A stretch of DNA of 64,000 nt from Cyclobacteriaceae bacterium (lineage in GTDB: Bacteria > Bacteroidota > Bacteroidia > Cytophagales > Cyclobacteriaceae), in contig JAPZUF010000010.1 of NCBI GenBank assembly GCA_027533395.1, forward strand, positions 186,001-250,000. Direction: 5' to 3'. Below are positions 34,460 through 43,898 of the stretch, piece by piece. Positions within the stretch are counted from its first letter, which is position 1; each line of letters starts with the position of its first letter. A program made the translations under genes and the position numbers. Below the pieces are notes generated by a model. The model had not been told where the DNA came from. It did not search any database and saw only the letters and a program-made list of their open reading frames with translations.

Positions 34460-35899
34460 TCAAAGCTTCACACAAATATTTTTTGGCTCGGTAAAAAAAC
34501 GTAATGCTTCCCAGCCGCCTTCGCGGCCTACACCACTTTGCTTTGTTCCACCAAAAGGTGTTCGTAAATCGCGCAATAGCCAGCAGTTAATCCAGACGAT
34601 GCCTGTTTTTAAATTTCCGGCTACACGATGCGCTCGTTTTAAGTTTTCTGTCCAGATGGTAGCCGCTAAACCATATAGTGTACCGTTAGCAAGTGAAAAG
34701 GCTTCTTCTTCCGTATCAAATGGCATAATGGAAACTACCGGACCAAAAATTTCTTCCTGATTGGTTCTGCAAGTATTGTTTAAACCTAGAATAACAGTTG
34801 GTTCAATAAAATATCCCCCCTCACATCTACTTGAAACTTTTACTGCCCGTCCACCACAAATAATTTCTCCTCCTTCTGTTTTCGCCAATTCAATATAGTT
34901 TAGGATTTTTTGAAAATGCCCGGCAGAGTTAATGGCGCCAACTTTTGTTTTTTCATCTTGCGGATCGCCAACTGCTAAGCTTTTAGTTTTCTCTACAAAT
35001 GCAGTCACAAAGCGATCGTATATTTTTCTTTCCACAAAAATGCGAGAGCCGCATAAACAAATTTCTCCCTGATTACTAAACGAAGATAAAACAGAAGTAG
35101 CAACAGCTTGGTCGAAATCACAATCTGCAAAAACGATGTTCGGATTTTTCCCACCCAACTCAAGCGATAACTTTTTAAACATAGGCGCAGCCGTGGATGC
35201 AATTTGTTTTCCGGTTGCTGTTCCGCCTGTAAAGGATACAGCAGGAATTGTTGGATGCTCAACCATGGCCTGGCCTACTTTTTGTCCTAGTCCATGTACA
35301 ATATTTAAAACGCCTGCGGGCAAACCTGCCTCTATACAAAGCTTAGAAAATAGAAAAGCAGTCATGGGTGTAAGTTCACTAGGTTTAGCTACTACCGTAC
35401 AGCCAGTGGCCAGTGCTGGTGCAATCTTCCAAGTGAATAAATACAAAGGTAAATTCCAAGGAGAGATACAAGCTACTACACCTAATGGAGTGCGTGTTGT
35501 ATAGTTGATAGCATCTGCGCTATGATGAGATTCACTAGCAAAATGCATGGCGGCCGTTGCAAAGAAACGCATGTTGGCCGAGGCACGCGGTATGTCTACA
35601 CTCGCAGCGAGTTTAACAGGCTTGCCTTGGTCTTTGCTTTCTGCTTGCGCTAAAAATTCTGCATCTCTGTCAATTAAATCAGCTATTCGTAATAGTATAG
35701 CTGAGCGTTTTTCAGAAGGTAATTTAGCCCAAGAGTCAAATGCATTTTCTGCTGCTGTAACGGCATCTTGCACATCGCTGGCATCGGAATCGGGTAACTG
35801 GCTATAAACTTGCCCGGTGGCAGGTTCTATGTTGGCTAACCATTGTTGATTTTTTGCTGGTTGCAGTTTACCATCGATATAGTTTAAAATCTTATCCAT
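34460..35899 (-). CDS. Aldehyde dehydrogenase, 2-aminomuconate 6-semialdehyde dehydrogenase-like
   Basis: A 479-residue NAD-dependent aldehyde dehydrogenase. Catalytic residues are visible: SPWNLP near residue 152, the general base in LELGGKNP, and the nucleophile cysteine in NQGEICLCGSR near residue 285. The sequence CWLLRDLRTPFGGTKQSG near residue 440 is the variant seen in the AMSDH/HMSDH group (ALDH8A1-like), which includes the arginine that binds the carboxylate. The neighbours encode 3-hydroxyanthranilate dioxygenase, kynureninase and kynurenine monooxygenase, which supports a role in breakdown of aminocarboxymuconate products. It is transcribed with the SDR gene, 5 nt apart. Confidence 0.85.
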   Translation of the reverse strand: MDKILNYIDGKLQPAKNQQWLANIEPATGQVYSQLPDSDASDVQDAVTAAENAFDSWAKLPSEKRSAILLRIADLIDRDAEFLAQAESKDQGKPVKLAASVDIPRASANMRFFATAAMHFASESHHSADAINYTTRTPLGVVACISPWNLPLYLFTWKIAPALATGCTVVAKPSELTPMTAFLFSKLCIEAGLPAGVLNIVHGLGQKVGQAMVEHPTIPAVSFTGGTATGKQIASTAAPMFKKLSLELGGKNPNIVFADCDFDQAVATSVLSSFSNQGEICLCGSRIFVERKIYDRFVTAFVEKTKSLAVGDPQDEKTKVGAINSAGHFQKILNYIELAKTEGGEIICGGRAVKVSSRCEGGYFIEPTVILGLNNTCRTNQEEIFGPVVSIMPFDTEEEAFSLANGTLYGLAATIWTENLKRAHRVAGNLKTGIVWINCWLLRDLRTPFGGTKQSGVGREGGWEALRFFTEPKNICVKL

Positions 35900-35904
35900 A
35901 GCTT

Positions 35905-36690
35905 TTACAAATTTGGCGTTCTACCACCATCAACTGGTAAATTGATTCCATTGATATAAGCAGCAGCAGGCGTAGCTAAAAAGGCAATAGCTGCGGCTAC
36001 TTCATGCGCTTCCCCAAATCGTTTGGCTGGAATTTCATGCTTCATTTCAGCCTCAACTTCTGCTGTCGTTTTATTGAATTTACCAGATTGATTTTCTACA
36101 ATCGCTTGTAGCCTCGCAGTGTTAGTTGCACCCGGTAAAACATTGTTAACGGTAATACCAAATTCTCCAACTTCATTGGCTAATGTTTTTGCCCAATTCG
36201 CAACAGCTGCTCGTATGGTATTGCTCACACCTAAATTTTTTAACGGTGCTTTCACAGAAGTTGAAATTACATTGATGATGCGCCCATATTGTTCTGCTTT
36301 CATGCCTGCTAAAAATGTTTGCATCAATATTTGATTTACCAATACATGCGCCTGAAAGGCATCTGTAAAAGCAAGTGTTGCAGCGCTACTAATAGGGCCA
36401 GCAGGTGGTCCTCCGGTATTGTTAACAATGATATGTACCGTGTTTTTCTCTTCGTATTTTTTTACAACGGCTTCAACTTCGTTTACCTTACTAAAATCGG
36501 CAACGAGATAATCGTGTTTTGCCTGCTTACTAACCGGAAGTGATTGTAAAGCCGTTTGCAAACTATTTTCGTTTCTGGCTAATAAAGTTACGGACGCTCC
36601 TAAAGCTGCTAGTTCTTTGGCAGCGGCTAATCCTATGCCTTGCGTGCTACCGCCTACCAAAGCGCGTTTTCCGCTTAAATCTAAATTCAT
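35905..36690 (-). CDS. SDR family protein lacking the canonical Tyr-x3-Lys pair
   Basis: A 261-residue short-chain dehydrogenase-like protein. The N-terminal cofactor motif GGSTQGIGLAAAKEL (residues 13-27), VNNTGGPPAGP near residue 90 and the C-terminal YINGINLPVDGG are normal. At the catalytic site the expected YxxxK is replaced: STSVKAPLKNLGVSNTIRAAV aligns SNTIR where a Tyr would sit, and no Lys follows at +4. This is a recurring SDR subgroup that may act differently or without reduction. It is transcribed with the aldehyde dehydrogenase gene and divergently from nbaC, which points to the kynurenine pathway, but its reaction is unknown. Confidence 0.78.
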   Translation of the reverse strand: MNLDLSGKRALVGGSTQGIGLAAAKELAALGASVTLLARNENSLQTALQSLPVSKQAKHDYLVADFSKVNEVEAVVKKYEEKNTVHIIVNNTGGPPAGPISSAATLAFTDAFQAHVLVNQILMQTFLAGMKAEQYGRIINVISTSVKAPLKNLGVSNTIRAAVANWAKTLANEVGEFGITVNNVLPGATNTARLQAIVENQSGKFNKTTAEVEAEMKHEIPAKRFGEAHEVAAAIAFLATPAAAYINGINLPVDGGRTPNL

Positions 36691-36730
36691 AACAATAGCA
36701 ATAATTGTTTAAATAAATAAATGCAGTGCT

Positions 36731-36746
36731 TACCTTAGCAAACCTA
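36731..36746. promoter_or_regulatory. Divergent promoter region between SDR and nbaC genes
   Basis: TACCTTAG at 36731-36738 is close to the plus-strand -7 consensus, and on the minus strand TAGGTTTG (36739-36746) matches it exactly. The two elements lie back to back between the divergent genes. The -33 elements are not clear. Confidence 0.35.
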
Positions 36747-36761
36747 AACAAATAATTCGTT

Positions 36762-37292
36762 ATGGCTATTCGCAAACCCTTTAATCTTCAACAATGGATT
36801 GATGAAAACCGCCACTTGCTGAAGCCTCCTGTTGCCAATAAAAATTTGTATGCCGATGCGGGAGATTATATTGTGATGATTGTGGCCGGCCCCAATGCGC
36901 GCAAAGATTATCATTATAACGAAACCGAAGAATTGTATTACCAACTCGAAGGCGATATCACCGTAAAAATTCAGGATGAAGGAAAAGCTGTAGCCATACC
37001 CATTAAGCAAGGCGAAATGTTTTTATTGCCGGCAAGGGTTCCTCATTCGCCTATTCGCACGCCTAACTCCATCGGTCTTGTTATCGAGCTCAAGCGACAA
37101 GATGCCACCATGATGGACGGCTTACAATGGTATTGCGAAAACTGCAACAACAAATTGCACGAATATATTTTTCATTTAGAAAATATTGAGAAAGATTTTA
37201 TTCCGCGCTTCCGCGAATTTTATGGTTCTGAAACTTTGCGTACTTGCAAAAAATGTGGAACGGTAATGGAAAGCGATCCGAGATTTGTGTAA
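36762..37292 (+). CDS. nbaC: 3-hydroxyanthranilate 3,4-dioxygenase
   Basis: HAO opens the ring of 3-hydroxyanthranilate to 2-amino-3-carboxymuconate semialdehyde, a precursor of quinolinate. The 176-residue cupin has the iron ligands H51 and E57 in DYHYNETEELYYQ and a histidine in ARVPHSPIRTP near residue 95. A C-terminal rubredoxin-like site with CENC near residue 126 and CKKC near residue 164, found in bacterial enzymes, is present. The ATG at 36762 gives the standard N terminus. It starts a kynurenine operon with kynU (12 nt downstream) and kmo. Confidence 0.95.
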   Translation: MAIRKPFNLQQWIDENRHLLKPPVANKNLYADAGDYIVMIVAGPNARKDYHYNETEELYYQLEGDITVKIQDEGKAVAIPIKQGEMFLLPARVPHSPIRTPNSIGLVIELKRQDATMMDGLQWYCENCNNKLHEYIFHLENIEKDFIPRFREFYGSETLRTCKKCGTVMESDPRFV

Positions 37293-37304
37293 TGAAATAA
37301 TAAA

Positions 37305-38570
37305 ATGCAAGAACAATTAACACAAAAACTAGCGCTTGCTTTAGATAAGCGCGATTCTCTTAAGAAATTCAGAAAGCAATTTTATATTCCAAAGAATAAG
37401 GGAAAGGAAGTAGTTTATTTCACAGGTAACTCCTTGGGTTTACAACCTCTATCTACTCAAAAGTTTATACAACAAGAATTAAAGGATTGGGCAACGCTTG
37501 GTGTAGATGGACATCTTCACGCAAAAAGACCGTGGTTATATTACCACCATTTTAGTAAGAAATCTTTGGCGAAGTTAGTTGGTGCAAAACCAGTAGAAGT
37601 AGTAGCGATGAATCAACTCACCGTTAACCTGCACTTGATGCTCACCACATTTTACAGACCAACTTCTACACGATATAAAATTATAGCTGAGGCAGGCGCG
37701 TTTTCATCTGATCAATATGCTTTTGAGTCGCAACTAAGTTTACACAGTCTCAACCCGGAAACTTCTTTAATCGAATTAAAACCTCGCGGAGGTGAAGATG
37801 TTTTGCGAACTTCTGACATCGTTGCTGCTATCAAAGAACAAGGCGAAACTCTTGCTTTGGTGATGATAGGTGCAGTGCAATATTATACAGGTCAGTTATT
37901 CGACATCAAAAAAATTGTACAAGCTGCACACGAAGTTGGCGCTTATGCCGGTTTTGACTGTGCGCACGCTATTGGCAACATTCCTTTGCAATTGCATAAA
38001 CACAATGTAGACTTTGCCGTATGGTGCAGTTATAAATACTTAAATTCCGGAGCAGGTGGAGTAGCCGGAGTTTTTGTTCACGAAAAACATCATAACAGTA
38101 ACCTGCCCCGCATGGCAGGTTGGTGGGGACACCATGAAAAAGAAAGATTTCAAATGAAGAAAGGTTTTGTGCCGATGGCTGGTGCCGATGGCTGGCAACT
38201 TTCTAACTTTCCGGTATTGCAAGGTGCAGCGCATCTCGCTTCATTACAAATTTTTGATGAAGCCGGTATTCAAAGCCTAAGAAAGAAAAGCGAACAACTT
38301 ACAGGTTATTTATACGAAGGCTTGAAGGCATTACCCGGCTATGGCAAAACATTTAAAATTTTAACACCTCAAAATCCAAAAGAAAGAGGTTGCCAACTTT
38401 CTATCTATATGGTTGAAAAAGGAAAAGAGGTATTCACTAAGCTAAGTAAAGCGGGTATCGTTGCCGATTGGCGCGAGCCTGGTGTAATTCGGGTAGCACC
38501 TGTGCCACTGTATAATACATTTACAGATGTGTATATCTTTATCCAACAATTCAATAAAGCCTTAAAGTAA
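37305..38570 (+). CDS. kynU: Kynureninase
   Basis: A 421-residue PLP enzyme that splits 3-hydroxykynurenine (or kynurenine) to 3-hydroxyanthranilate (or anthranilate) and alanine. Family segments are VYFTGNSLGLQP, the aspartate that pairs with the cofactor in AGFDCAHAIGNIPL near residue 223, the PLP lysine in WCSYKYLNSGAGGVAG near residue 244, and GWWGHHEKERFQM near residue 276. It starts 12 nt after nbaC and ends 4 nt before kmo. With these two it makes 3-hydroxyanthranilate and opens its ring. Confidence 0.95.
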   Translation: MQEQLTQKLALALDKRDSLKKFRKQFYIPKNKGKEVVYFTGNSLGLQPLSTQKFIQQELKDWATLGVDGHLHAKRPWLYYHHFSKKSLAKLVGAKPVEVVAMNQLTVNLHLMLTTFYRPTSTRYKIIAEAGAFSSDQYAFESQLSLHSLNPETSLIELKPRGGEDVLRTSDIVAAIKEQGETLALVMIGAVQYYTGQLFDIKKIVQAAHEVGAYAGFDCAHAIGNIPLQLHKHNVDFAVWCSYKYLNSGAGGVAGVFVHEKHHNSNLPRMAGWWGHHEKERFQMKKGFVPMAGADGWQLSNFPVLQGAAHLASLQIFDEAGIQSLRKKSEQLTGYLYEGLKALPGYGKTFKILTPQNPKERGCQLSIYMVEKGKEVFTKLSKAGIVADWREPGVIRVAPVPLYNTFTDVYIFIQQFNKALK

Positions 38571-38574
38571 TCTC

Positions 38575-39936
38575 ATGAAGAAAATTGCCATTGCTGGTGC
38601 CGGACTGGTTGGTTCTTTACTGGCCATTTATTTGCGAAAAAGAAAGTACGAAGTATGCGTTTTTGAGAGACGTGGCGACATGCGTGCCAAGGGTTATGTA
38701 GGTGGCCGGTCTATCAACTTAGCGTTGAGCAACCGCGGCATCAAAGCGTTAGAAGAAGTGGGTCTGGCAGAAACGTTAAAACAAATAGCCATTCCTATGC
38801 ATGGGCGCATGATGCACAGCCAACAAAGCGAATTAAGTTATCAGGCCTATGGCAAGGATGGTCAATACATCAACTCAATATCAAGAGGTGCGCTTAATCT
38901 GGCATTAATCAATGAAGCAGAAAAAGCAGGAGCAAAATTTTACTTCGATCATAAAATTGAACATACAGATTTAGAAAAAACATCTATTACGTTTACAGTA
39001 GATGAAAAACAAAAACAAGAAAGTTTTAATTTGATTATAGGTGCCGATGGTGCCTTCTCGGCCATTCGCGAAGCCTTTAGAATTTCAGATAGGTTCAATT
39101 ACCAACAATTCTATATTGAGCATGGTTATAAGGAGTTAAGCATACCCGCGGGCAGTCATGGAGAATTTTTGATGGAGAAAAATGCTTTGCACATATGGCC
39201 TCGTGAAAGTTATATGCTTATCGCTTTGCCTAACCCGGATGCAACCTTTACCTGTACGTTATTTTTTCCATTTGAAGGTACGGTGTCCTTTCAATCTTTA
39301 CAAACCGACCAACAAATTGTAGATTTCTTTTCTACCGTTTTTCCGGATGCACAGGCCATGATGCCTCATTTGTTAGATGAATACAAACGCAATCCTGTTT
39401 CTTCTCTGGTAACAGTGAAGTGTTTTCCGTGGGTAAATAATAAAACAATCTTAATTGGCGATGCGGCACATGCCATTGTTCCATTCTACGGACAAGGGAT
39501 GAATGCCGGCTTTGAAGATTGCAGAAGATTGAATGAGTTACTCGATAAACATGCGGATAATTGGGATCTCGTGTTACCTGAATACCAACACCTACGCAAA
39601 CCCGATGGCGATGCCATAGCCCAACTGGCATTAGATAATTTTATTGAAATGCGTGATTTGGTGGCTGATGCTGATTTTTTGTTGCGAAAGAAGATTGAAG
39701 CCCACTTGCACAGTCTATATCCTAGCGATTGGATTCCTTTGTACTCGATGGTGACATTTTATGAGCAAATCAGGTACAGCGAAGCCTATAGAAATGGACA
39801 AATTCAGAAAAGTATAATGGATGAGGTTATGAAAACTCCAGAGATTGAAAGTCAATGGAAGTTCTTAAATTTTGAAGTAATTGTTGAGAAATATAGAATT
39901 TTAAGGCAAAAAGAGGGTTATAAAAATAATTTTTAG
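38575..39936 (+). CDS. kmo: Kynurenine 3-monooxygenase
   Basis: A 453-residue FAD monooxygenase that hydroxylates kynurenine to 3-hydroxykynurenine with NADPH and oxygen. The FAD-binding GAGLVGSLLAIYLRKR (residues 7-22) and VGGRSINLALSNRGIKAL near residue 43 are typical of KMO, as are the DG motif in IIGADGAFSAIR and the second FAD motif LIGDAAHAIVPFYGQGMNAGFEDC near residue 300. The hydrophobic C-terminal anchor of mitochondrial KMO is absent, as usual in bacteria. Tryptophan dioxygenase and kynurenine formamidase, needed to feed it, are not in the window. Confidence 0.94.
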   Translation: MKKIAIAGAGLVGSLLAIYLRKRKYEVCVFERRGDMRAKGYVGGRSINLALSNRGIKALEEVGLAETLKQIAIPMHGRMMHSQQSELSYQAYGKDGQYINSISRGALNLALINEAEKAGAKFYFDHKIEHTDLEKTSITFTVDEKQKQESFNLIIGADGAFSAIREAFRISDRFNYQQFYIEHGYKELSIPAGSHGEFLMEKNALHIWPRESYMLIALPNPDATFTCTLFFPFEGTVSFQSLQTDQQIVDFFSTVFPDAQAMMPHLLDEYKRNPVSSLVTVKCFPWVNNKTILIGDAAHAIVPFYGQGMNAGFEDCRRLNELLDKHADNWDLVLPEYQHLRKPDGDAIAQLALDNFIEMRDLVADADFLLRKKIEAHLHSLYPSDWIPLYSMVTFYEQIRYSEAYRNGQIQKSIMDEVMKTPEIESQWKFLNFEVIVEKYRILRQKEGYKNNF

Positions 39937-39954
39937 CAGCTAAACAGATATTTT

Positions 39955-39985
39955 TTTGTGTAAATGAAAATCTCTTATAGTTTTG
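39955..39985 (+). promoter_or_regulatory. Promoter of tRNA-Val
   Basis: TTTG at 39955-39958 and TAGTTTTG at 39978-39985, separated by 19 nt, match the Bacteroidota promoter consensus. The bases TTTGCAGTCCC (39982-39992) that follow are identical to the sequence at the rpmB promoter. Confidence 0.75.
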
Positions 39986-40001
39986 CAGTCCCAAATCAAA
40001 C

Positions 40002-40076
40002 GGGAGCTTAGCTCAGCTGGTTCAGAGCATCTGCCTTACAAGCAGAGGGTCGGGGGTTCGAATCCCTCAGCTCCCA
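40002..40076 (+). tRNA. tRNA-Val (UAC)
   Basis: A 75-nt cloverleaf: acceptor GGGAGCT (40002-40008) pairs with AGCTCCC (40069-40075), discriminator A at 40076. The D arm has AGCTCAGCTGGTT, the anticodon arm is TCTGC-CTTACAA-GCAGA with anticodon TAC, and the T arm has GTTCGAAT. The CCA end is not encoded. Confidence 0.96.
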
Positions 40077-40080
40077 CAAA

Positions 40081-40107
40081 AAGCCTCAACAATGTTGGGG
40101 CTTTTTT
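40081..40107 (+). terminator. Intrinsic terminator after tRNA-Val
   Basis: AAGCCTCAAC (40081-40090) pairs with GTTGGGGCTT (40094-40103) with one T-G wobble, and a six-T run ends at 40107. Processing from this transcript would leave only the tRNA. Confidence 0.85.
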
Positions 40108-40277
40108 ATTTTTACCAAAAACGTGTAGAAAGCGAGCTCAATTCCTACTCAGAATAGGTTCAAATTTTCAGTCTTTTTAAGTAAGAATTACACCTCAATC
40201 AAAAAATCAATGATCACCATCTTAGTATATAAAGAAGGATTTGTTATAAAAAATTAAAGTCGGGTAGTTGAAACAAG

Positions 40278-41072
40278 CTAATCAATAGCAATTTCCAATA
40301 GAATATCTGTTAGTTCTTTTGGCTTGCTAAAAAAGGGAGAATGACTTGTATCCATTGAGTAAACTTTTTTGCAAGGCATTTCTGTATACATTTTTCTTTG
40401 TATGTATGGCGTTACTGCTCTGTCATCTGTGCATTCAATATAATACCTCGGCACACTGCCGAAGTTTTCATCTGTAAGTTTTAGCGGTGTTATCGCGGTA
40501 ACAAAGGGTTCATTGCTTAATAAAAGTTTAGCCAATTCAAGTATATCATCTTCGCAATCGTGGTATAATCCTTCTTTATAGATTTCACTTTTTAAGGTTG
40601 TACTTTTATTTTTTTCGTGCATAACAACAAAAGGCTTCAAAACACCTTTTGTATCTTGAAGAGAGTATTCGCGTTGTGTTTTACAATTGGGTATTAAATA
40701 AGCCGCCAAATAAACCAGCTTTTCTACTTTTTTAGATTGGTATTCGGCTGCTTGCGAAATCATAATACCATTTTTACTATGTCCAACCAAAATTACACTT
40801 CCCTCTTGCTCATCTATAACCTTACAAAGATGAGACACTGCCAACTCAAGGGTAACATCTTGTATAGGTGTTTTGTCTTTCCCCATACCCGGTAAATCTA
40901 AAGCAATTACTGTATGACCATTTTTTTCCAAAAGTGGTTTTACTCTGTGCCAGTTCCACGCACTATGCCATGAACCATGAACTAGAATGAAAGTCTTCGA
41001 CTTACCTTGATTTTGAGCTTGTGTTGTCATTAGATTCATCATAACTAAAACAGTTACTAACGTTAATTTCAT
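40278..41072 (-). CDS. Secreted alpha/beta hydrolase, methylesterase/hydroxynitrile-lyase-like
   Basis: A 264-residue protein with a signal peptide ending QAQN near residue 20, so it acts in the periplasm or outside. The hydrolase domain starts FILVHGSWHSAWNWHRV and has the nucleophile serine in ILVGHSKNGI near residue 98, a probable Asp in the C-terminal half and the catalytic His in DTSHSPFFSKP near residue 245. The LVHG-x-WHSAWNW start and the final SHSPFFSKP resemble the small-esterase group that includes plant methylesterases. The substrate is unknown. The gene is monocistronic; 254 nt upstream hold no feature I can support. Confidence 0.8.
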   Translation of the reverse strand: MKLTLVTVLVMMNLMTTQAQNQGKSKTFILVHGSWHSAWNWHRVKPLLEKNGHTVIALDLPGMGKDKTPIQDVTLELAVSHLCKVIDEQEGSVILVGHSKNGIMISQAAEYQSKKVEKLVYLAAYLIPNCKTQREYSLQDTKGVLKPFVVMHEKNKSTTLKSEIYKEGLYHDCEDDILELAKLLLSNEPFVTAITPLKLTDENFGSVPRYYIECTDDRAVTPYIQRKMYTEMPCKKVYSMDTSHSPFFSKPKELTDILLEIAID

Positions 41073-41325
41073 TTTATGTTTATTTTTTGATTTGGTAAAT
41101 CTCAGTTTACCTTACTCCATTCTCAACCGAATTCTTGCGTTATTTTCGCTGTGTTGATTACTCAATATTGAAGTCTTTCTTCGTTTAACTGCTTATTGTA
41201 ACTTAGAAGACGAGTTAGTCTCAACAAACACTGATTTACGCATCAAGATTTTAAAATATCTAGTTTGAATTTTTAATGATGACCAAGGATGTTAAATTGC
41301 ATAACCATTTTTTGAACTAAAGTAT

Positions 41326-43788
41326 TTGAAGAAGTTTTTTAAAATTCTGGGTTGGATATTTCTATCTATTTTGTTGCTTGTAGGAATAGCAGCAACGTGG
41401 GTTTATTTTAACCAAGATAAAGTAATCAATTGGTTTGTAAACTCGGTAAACGAACAATTGGCCACTCCAGTACAAGCCAAAACAATCGAACTTACTTTTC
41501 TCGATGATTTCCCCAACATCAGCATTGTATGCAAAGATGTTCGGATTGAAGATAGTTTCGAAGCAAAAAATGATTTACTAACTGCTCAAAGTATTTCTTT
41601 TCAATTAAATCTTTCAGATTTATGGCGAGGGAATTACCGCATCAAAGGGTTAACCATTAAACAAGCAAACGGAAATTTTATTGTCGATAAGCAAGGCAGA
41701 AACAATTACACCATCTTTAAAGAAACCAATAGTAATACATCTTCTGCCTTTTCGCTCGAAAACATAGTTTTAAAAAGCATTGAACTAAATTGGCAAGATG
41801 ATAAAAGTAAATTCACATTCAATTTGGTAAGCGACCAACTGAAAGCCCAACTAACATCTCGACAAAACCTTACTTCGATAGCTTTAGCAGGAAATGTTTA
41901 TATGGATCACCTAACCATTCAGCAAGAAAAATGGTTAGCTAAAAAAGATATCTCAATCGATGCCAAGCTGGAATATTTCGATGAGTTGCAGAAATTCAAT
42001 TGGGGACAAACGGAGATCACCATAGACCAATCAGTTTTTGTTACAGAAGGACAATACAATTGGAATGAAACGTCATCCATCAAACTTAATGTAAAAGGTA
42101 AAGAAACAAATTGGTTTACGTTAGTTTCGATACTTCCTGAAAAACTCAATGCACAATTAAAATCGTACCAAAGCGAAGGCCAAGTTTATTTCGAAGGTAA
42201 ACTCGAAGGTAAAATAAGCGAAAAAGAAAGTCCTGGGCTTTCACTAAGTTTTGGATTAAAGAACGCTACTTTGTTCGAACCTACCAGCAACTTAAAAGCA
42301 ACTAAAGTTAACCTCGAAGGTTCATTGGCGAGTTCAGCCATTAATCAGCTAAGTGAATATGTTTTGGTGTTAAATAATGTTGAAGCAGAATTGGAAGAAA
42401 AACCATTAACCGGAAAACTGATCCTGAAAAATTTTGAGAATCCGGAAATCATCACCGATTGTAAAGGAACAATACCTTTTACTTTTCTATCCGATTTTTT
42501 ACCGGGCGATACCATCACCCAAGCTGAAGGTTTTATAGAAGCAGATATCGCTTTCGAAGGTAAAATCAAGGATTTACAATCACGTTCAACTATACGTAAT
42601 ACTTCGGCCAGAGGCTCAGTTACCTTACATAACATAGCATTTGAATATGGGAATAAAAATGTAATGTTTAAAAACGTAAATGGTAATCTTCAATTCAATA
42701 AAAATGATTTAGCATTGAGTAATGTTAGTGTGCAGATTAACGAAAGTGATATTCTGATGAATGGATTTTTTAAAAATGCTTTGGCATTTCTGGCGTTAGA
42801 AAACCAACCGGTGGCTATTGAAGCAGATTTAAAAGCGAAAAAATTAAATCTAAGCGAATTATTTGATTTGCTCTTTACCCAGAAACAGACAGACGATTTT
42901 CGATTTTCTATATCGAAAGATTTGTTTCTGAATTTTACATGCGATGTAGAACAACTAAACTATAAAAAGTTTAAAGGCAAAAATCTTAAAGGAGATTTAC
43001 TCATTAAAAACCAAACTGCCATTTCGCGCGATTTAAAAGTTGAAACCATGGGAGGGGATTTAAAATTATCGGCTATTATGGATGCTACAAATAGCGAATC
43101 CGTTGAAGTTAGTGCTCAAACATTATTAAACAATATAAAGGTTGATACTTTGTTCGATGTGTTCGATAATTTCAATCAGGATTTTTTACAAGCCAAACAT
43201 GTAGAAGGCAGGCTAACGGCACAAGTCGATTTTGAAATGAGCTTAACACCATCCTTAAAAACAAAATCAGAGACGTTAATAGCTGATGTAAAAGCCAATG
43301 TTAAGCAAGGAGCTTTAAAGGAATTCGAACCCATACAAGCATTAAATAAATACCTGGATGAAGATGGTTTGCATCATTTAAAATTTGCTGAATTAAAAAA
43401 CGATATTCATATCGAGAACAAAACCATCTACATTCCTCAAATGGAAATAACAAGTAACGTTACGGTACTGACATTAAGTGGTACCCACACATTCGATCAG
43501 CAAATCGATTACAGAGTAGTTGCGCCCTTGCGTAACAAAAGAAAAATTAATATTGATGAGGCAGGATCGGCCATTGAGGAAATGGAAGGTCGAACAAAAT
43601 TGTTTTTAAAAATTACCGGCACAACAGAGAATTATCAAGTGCAATATGATGCAGCTGCCGTAAGAAAAAAATTAGCGGATGATTTAAAGAAAGAAGTAAA
43701 AGAGTTAAAAGATGCCTTTAAATTAAAAGGAGAAAAAAAGAAAAAAGAAATTGAGTTAACAGAAGAAGAGTTCGATTGGGAAAACTAA
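41326..43788 (+). CDS. AsmA-like envelope protein
   Basis: An 820-residue protein with one N-terminal membrane helix (residues 5-28, LGWIFLSILLLVGIAATWVYF) and a large periplasmic part. It has the AsmA layout: an N-terminal domain with NWFVNSVNEQLATPVQAKTIELTFLDDFPNISIVCKDVRIED, then a long series of beta-strand repeats (GNFIVDKQGRNNYTIF, RGNYRIKGLTIKQANG), and a C-terminal domain. AsmA relatives carry lipids between the membranes. The only start codon near the hydrophobic segment is TTG at 41326. The last 50 residues are Lys/Glu-rich. Position and structure support an envelope-maintenance role, with no specific substrate visible. Confidence 0.85.
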   Translation: MKKFFKILGWIFLSILLLVGIAATWVYFNQDKVINWFVNSVNEQLATPVQAKTIELTFLDDFPNISIVCKDVRIEDSFEAKNDLLTAQSISFQLNLSDLWRGNYRIKGLTIKQANGNFIVDKQGRNNYTIFKETNSNTSSAFSLENIVLKSIELNWQDDKSKFTFNLVSDQLKAQLTSRQNLTSIALAGNVYMDHLTIQQEKWLAKKDISIDAKLEYFDELQKFNWGQTEITIDQSVFVTEGQYNWNETSSIKLNVKGKETNWFTLVSILPEKLNAQLKSYQSEGQVYFEGKLEGKISEKESPGLSLSFGLKNATLFEPTSNLKATKVNLEGSLASSAINQLSEYVLVLNNVEAELEEKPLTGKLILKNFENPEIITDCKGTIPFTFLSDFLPGDTITQAEGFIEADIAFEGKIKDLQSRSTIRNTSARGSVTLHNIAFEYGNKNVMFKNVNGNLQFNKNDLALSNVSVQINESDILMNGFFKNALAFLALENQPVAIEADLKAKKLNLSELFDLLFTQKQTDDFRFSISKDLFLNFTCDVEQLNYKKFKGKNLKGDLLIKNQTAISRDLKVETMGGDLKLSAIMDATNSESVEVSAQTLLNNIKVDTLFDVFDNFNQDFLQAKHVEGRLTAQVDFEMSLTPSLKTKSETLIADVKANVKQGALKEFEPIQALNKYLDEDGLHHLKFAELKNDIHIENKTIYIPQMEITSNVTVLTLSGTHTFDQQIDYRVVAPLRNKRKINIDEAGSAIEEMEGRTKLFLKITGTTENYQVQYDAAAVRKKLADDLKKEVKELKDAFKLKGEKKKKEIELTEEEFDWEN

Positions 43789-43898
43789 TTGATCATCATT
43801 TTTTTGATAAAATACGATTGGTGCTTATCTTTCAATACCTAACCAAAGTTTAGCACTCCCTTGTCTAAAACTAATCCTTTATTATTTTAATTTGGTGT

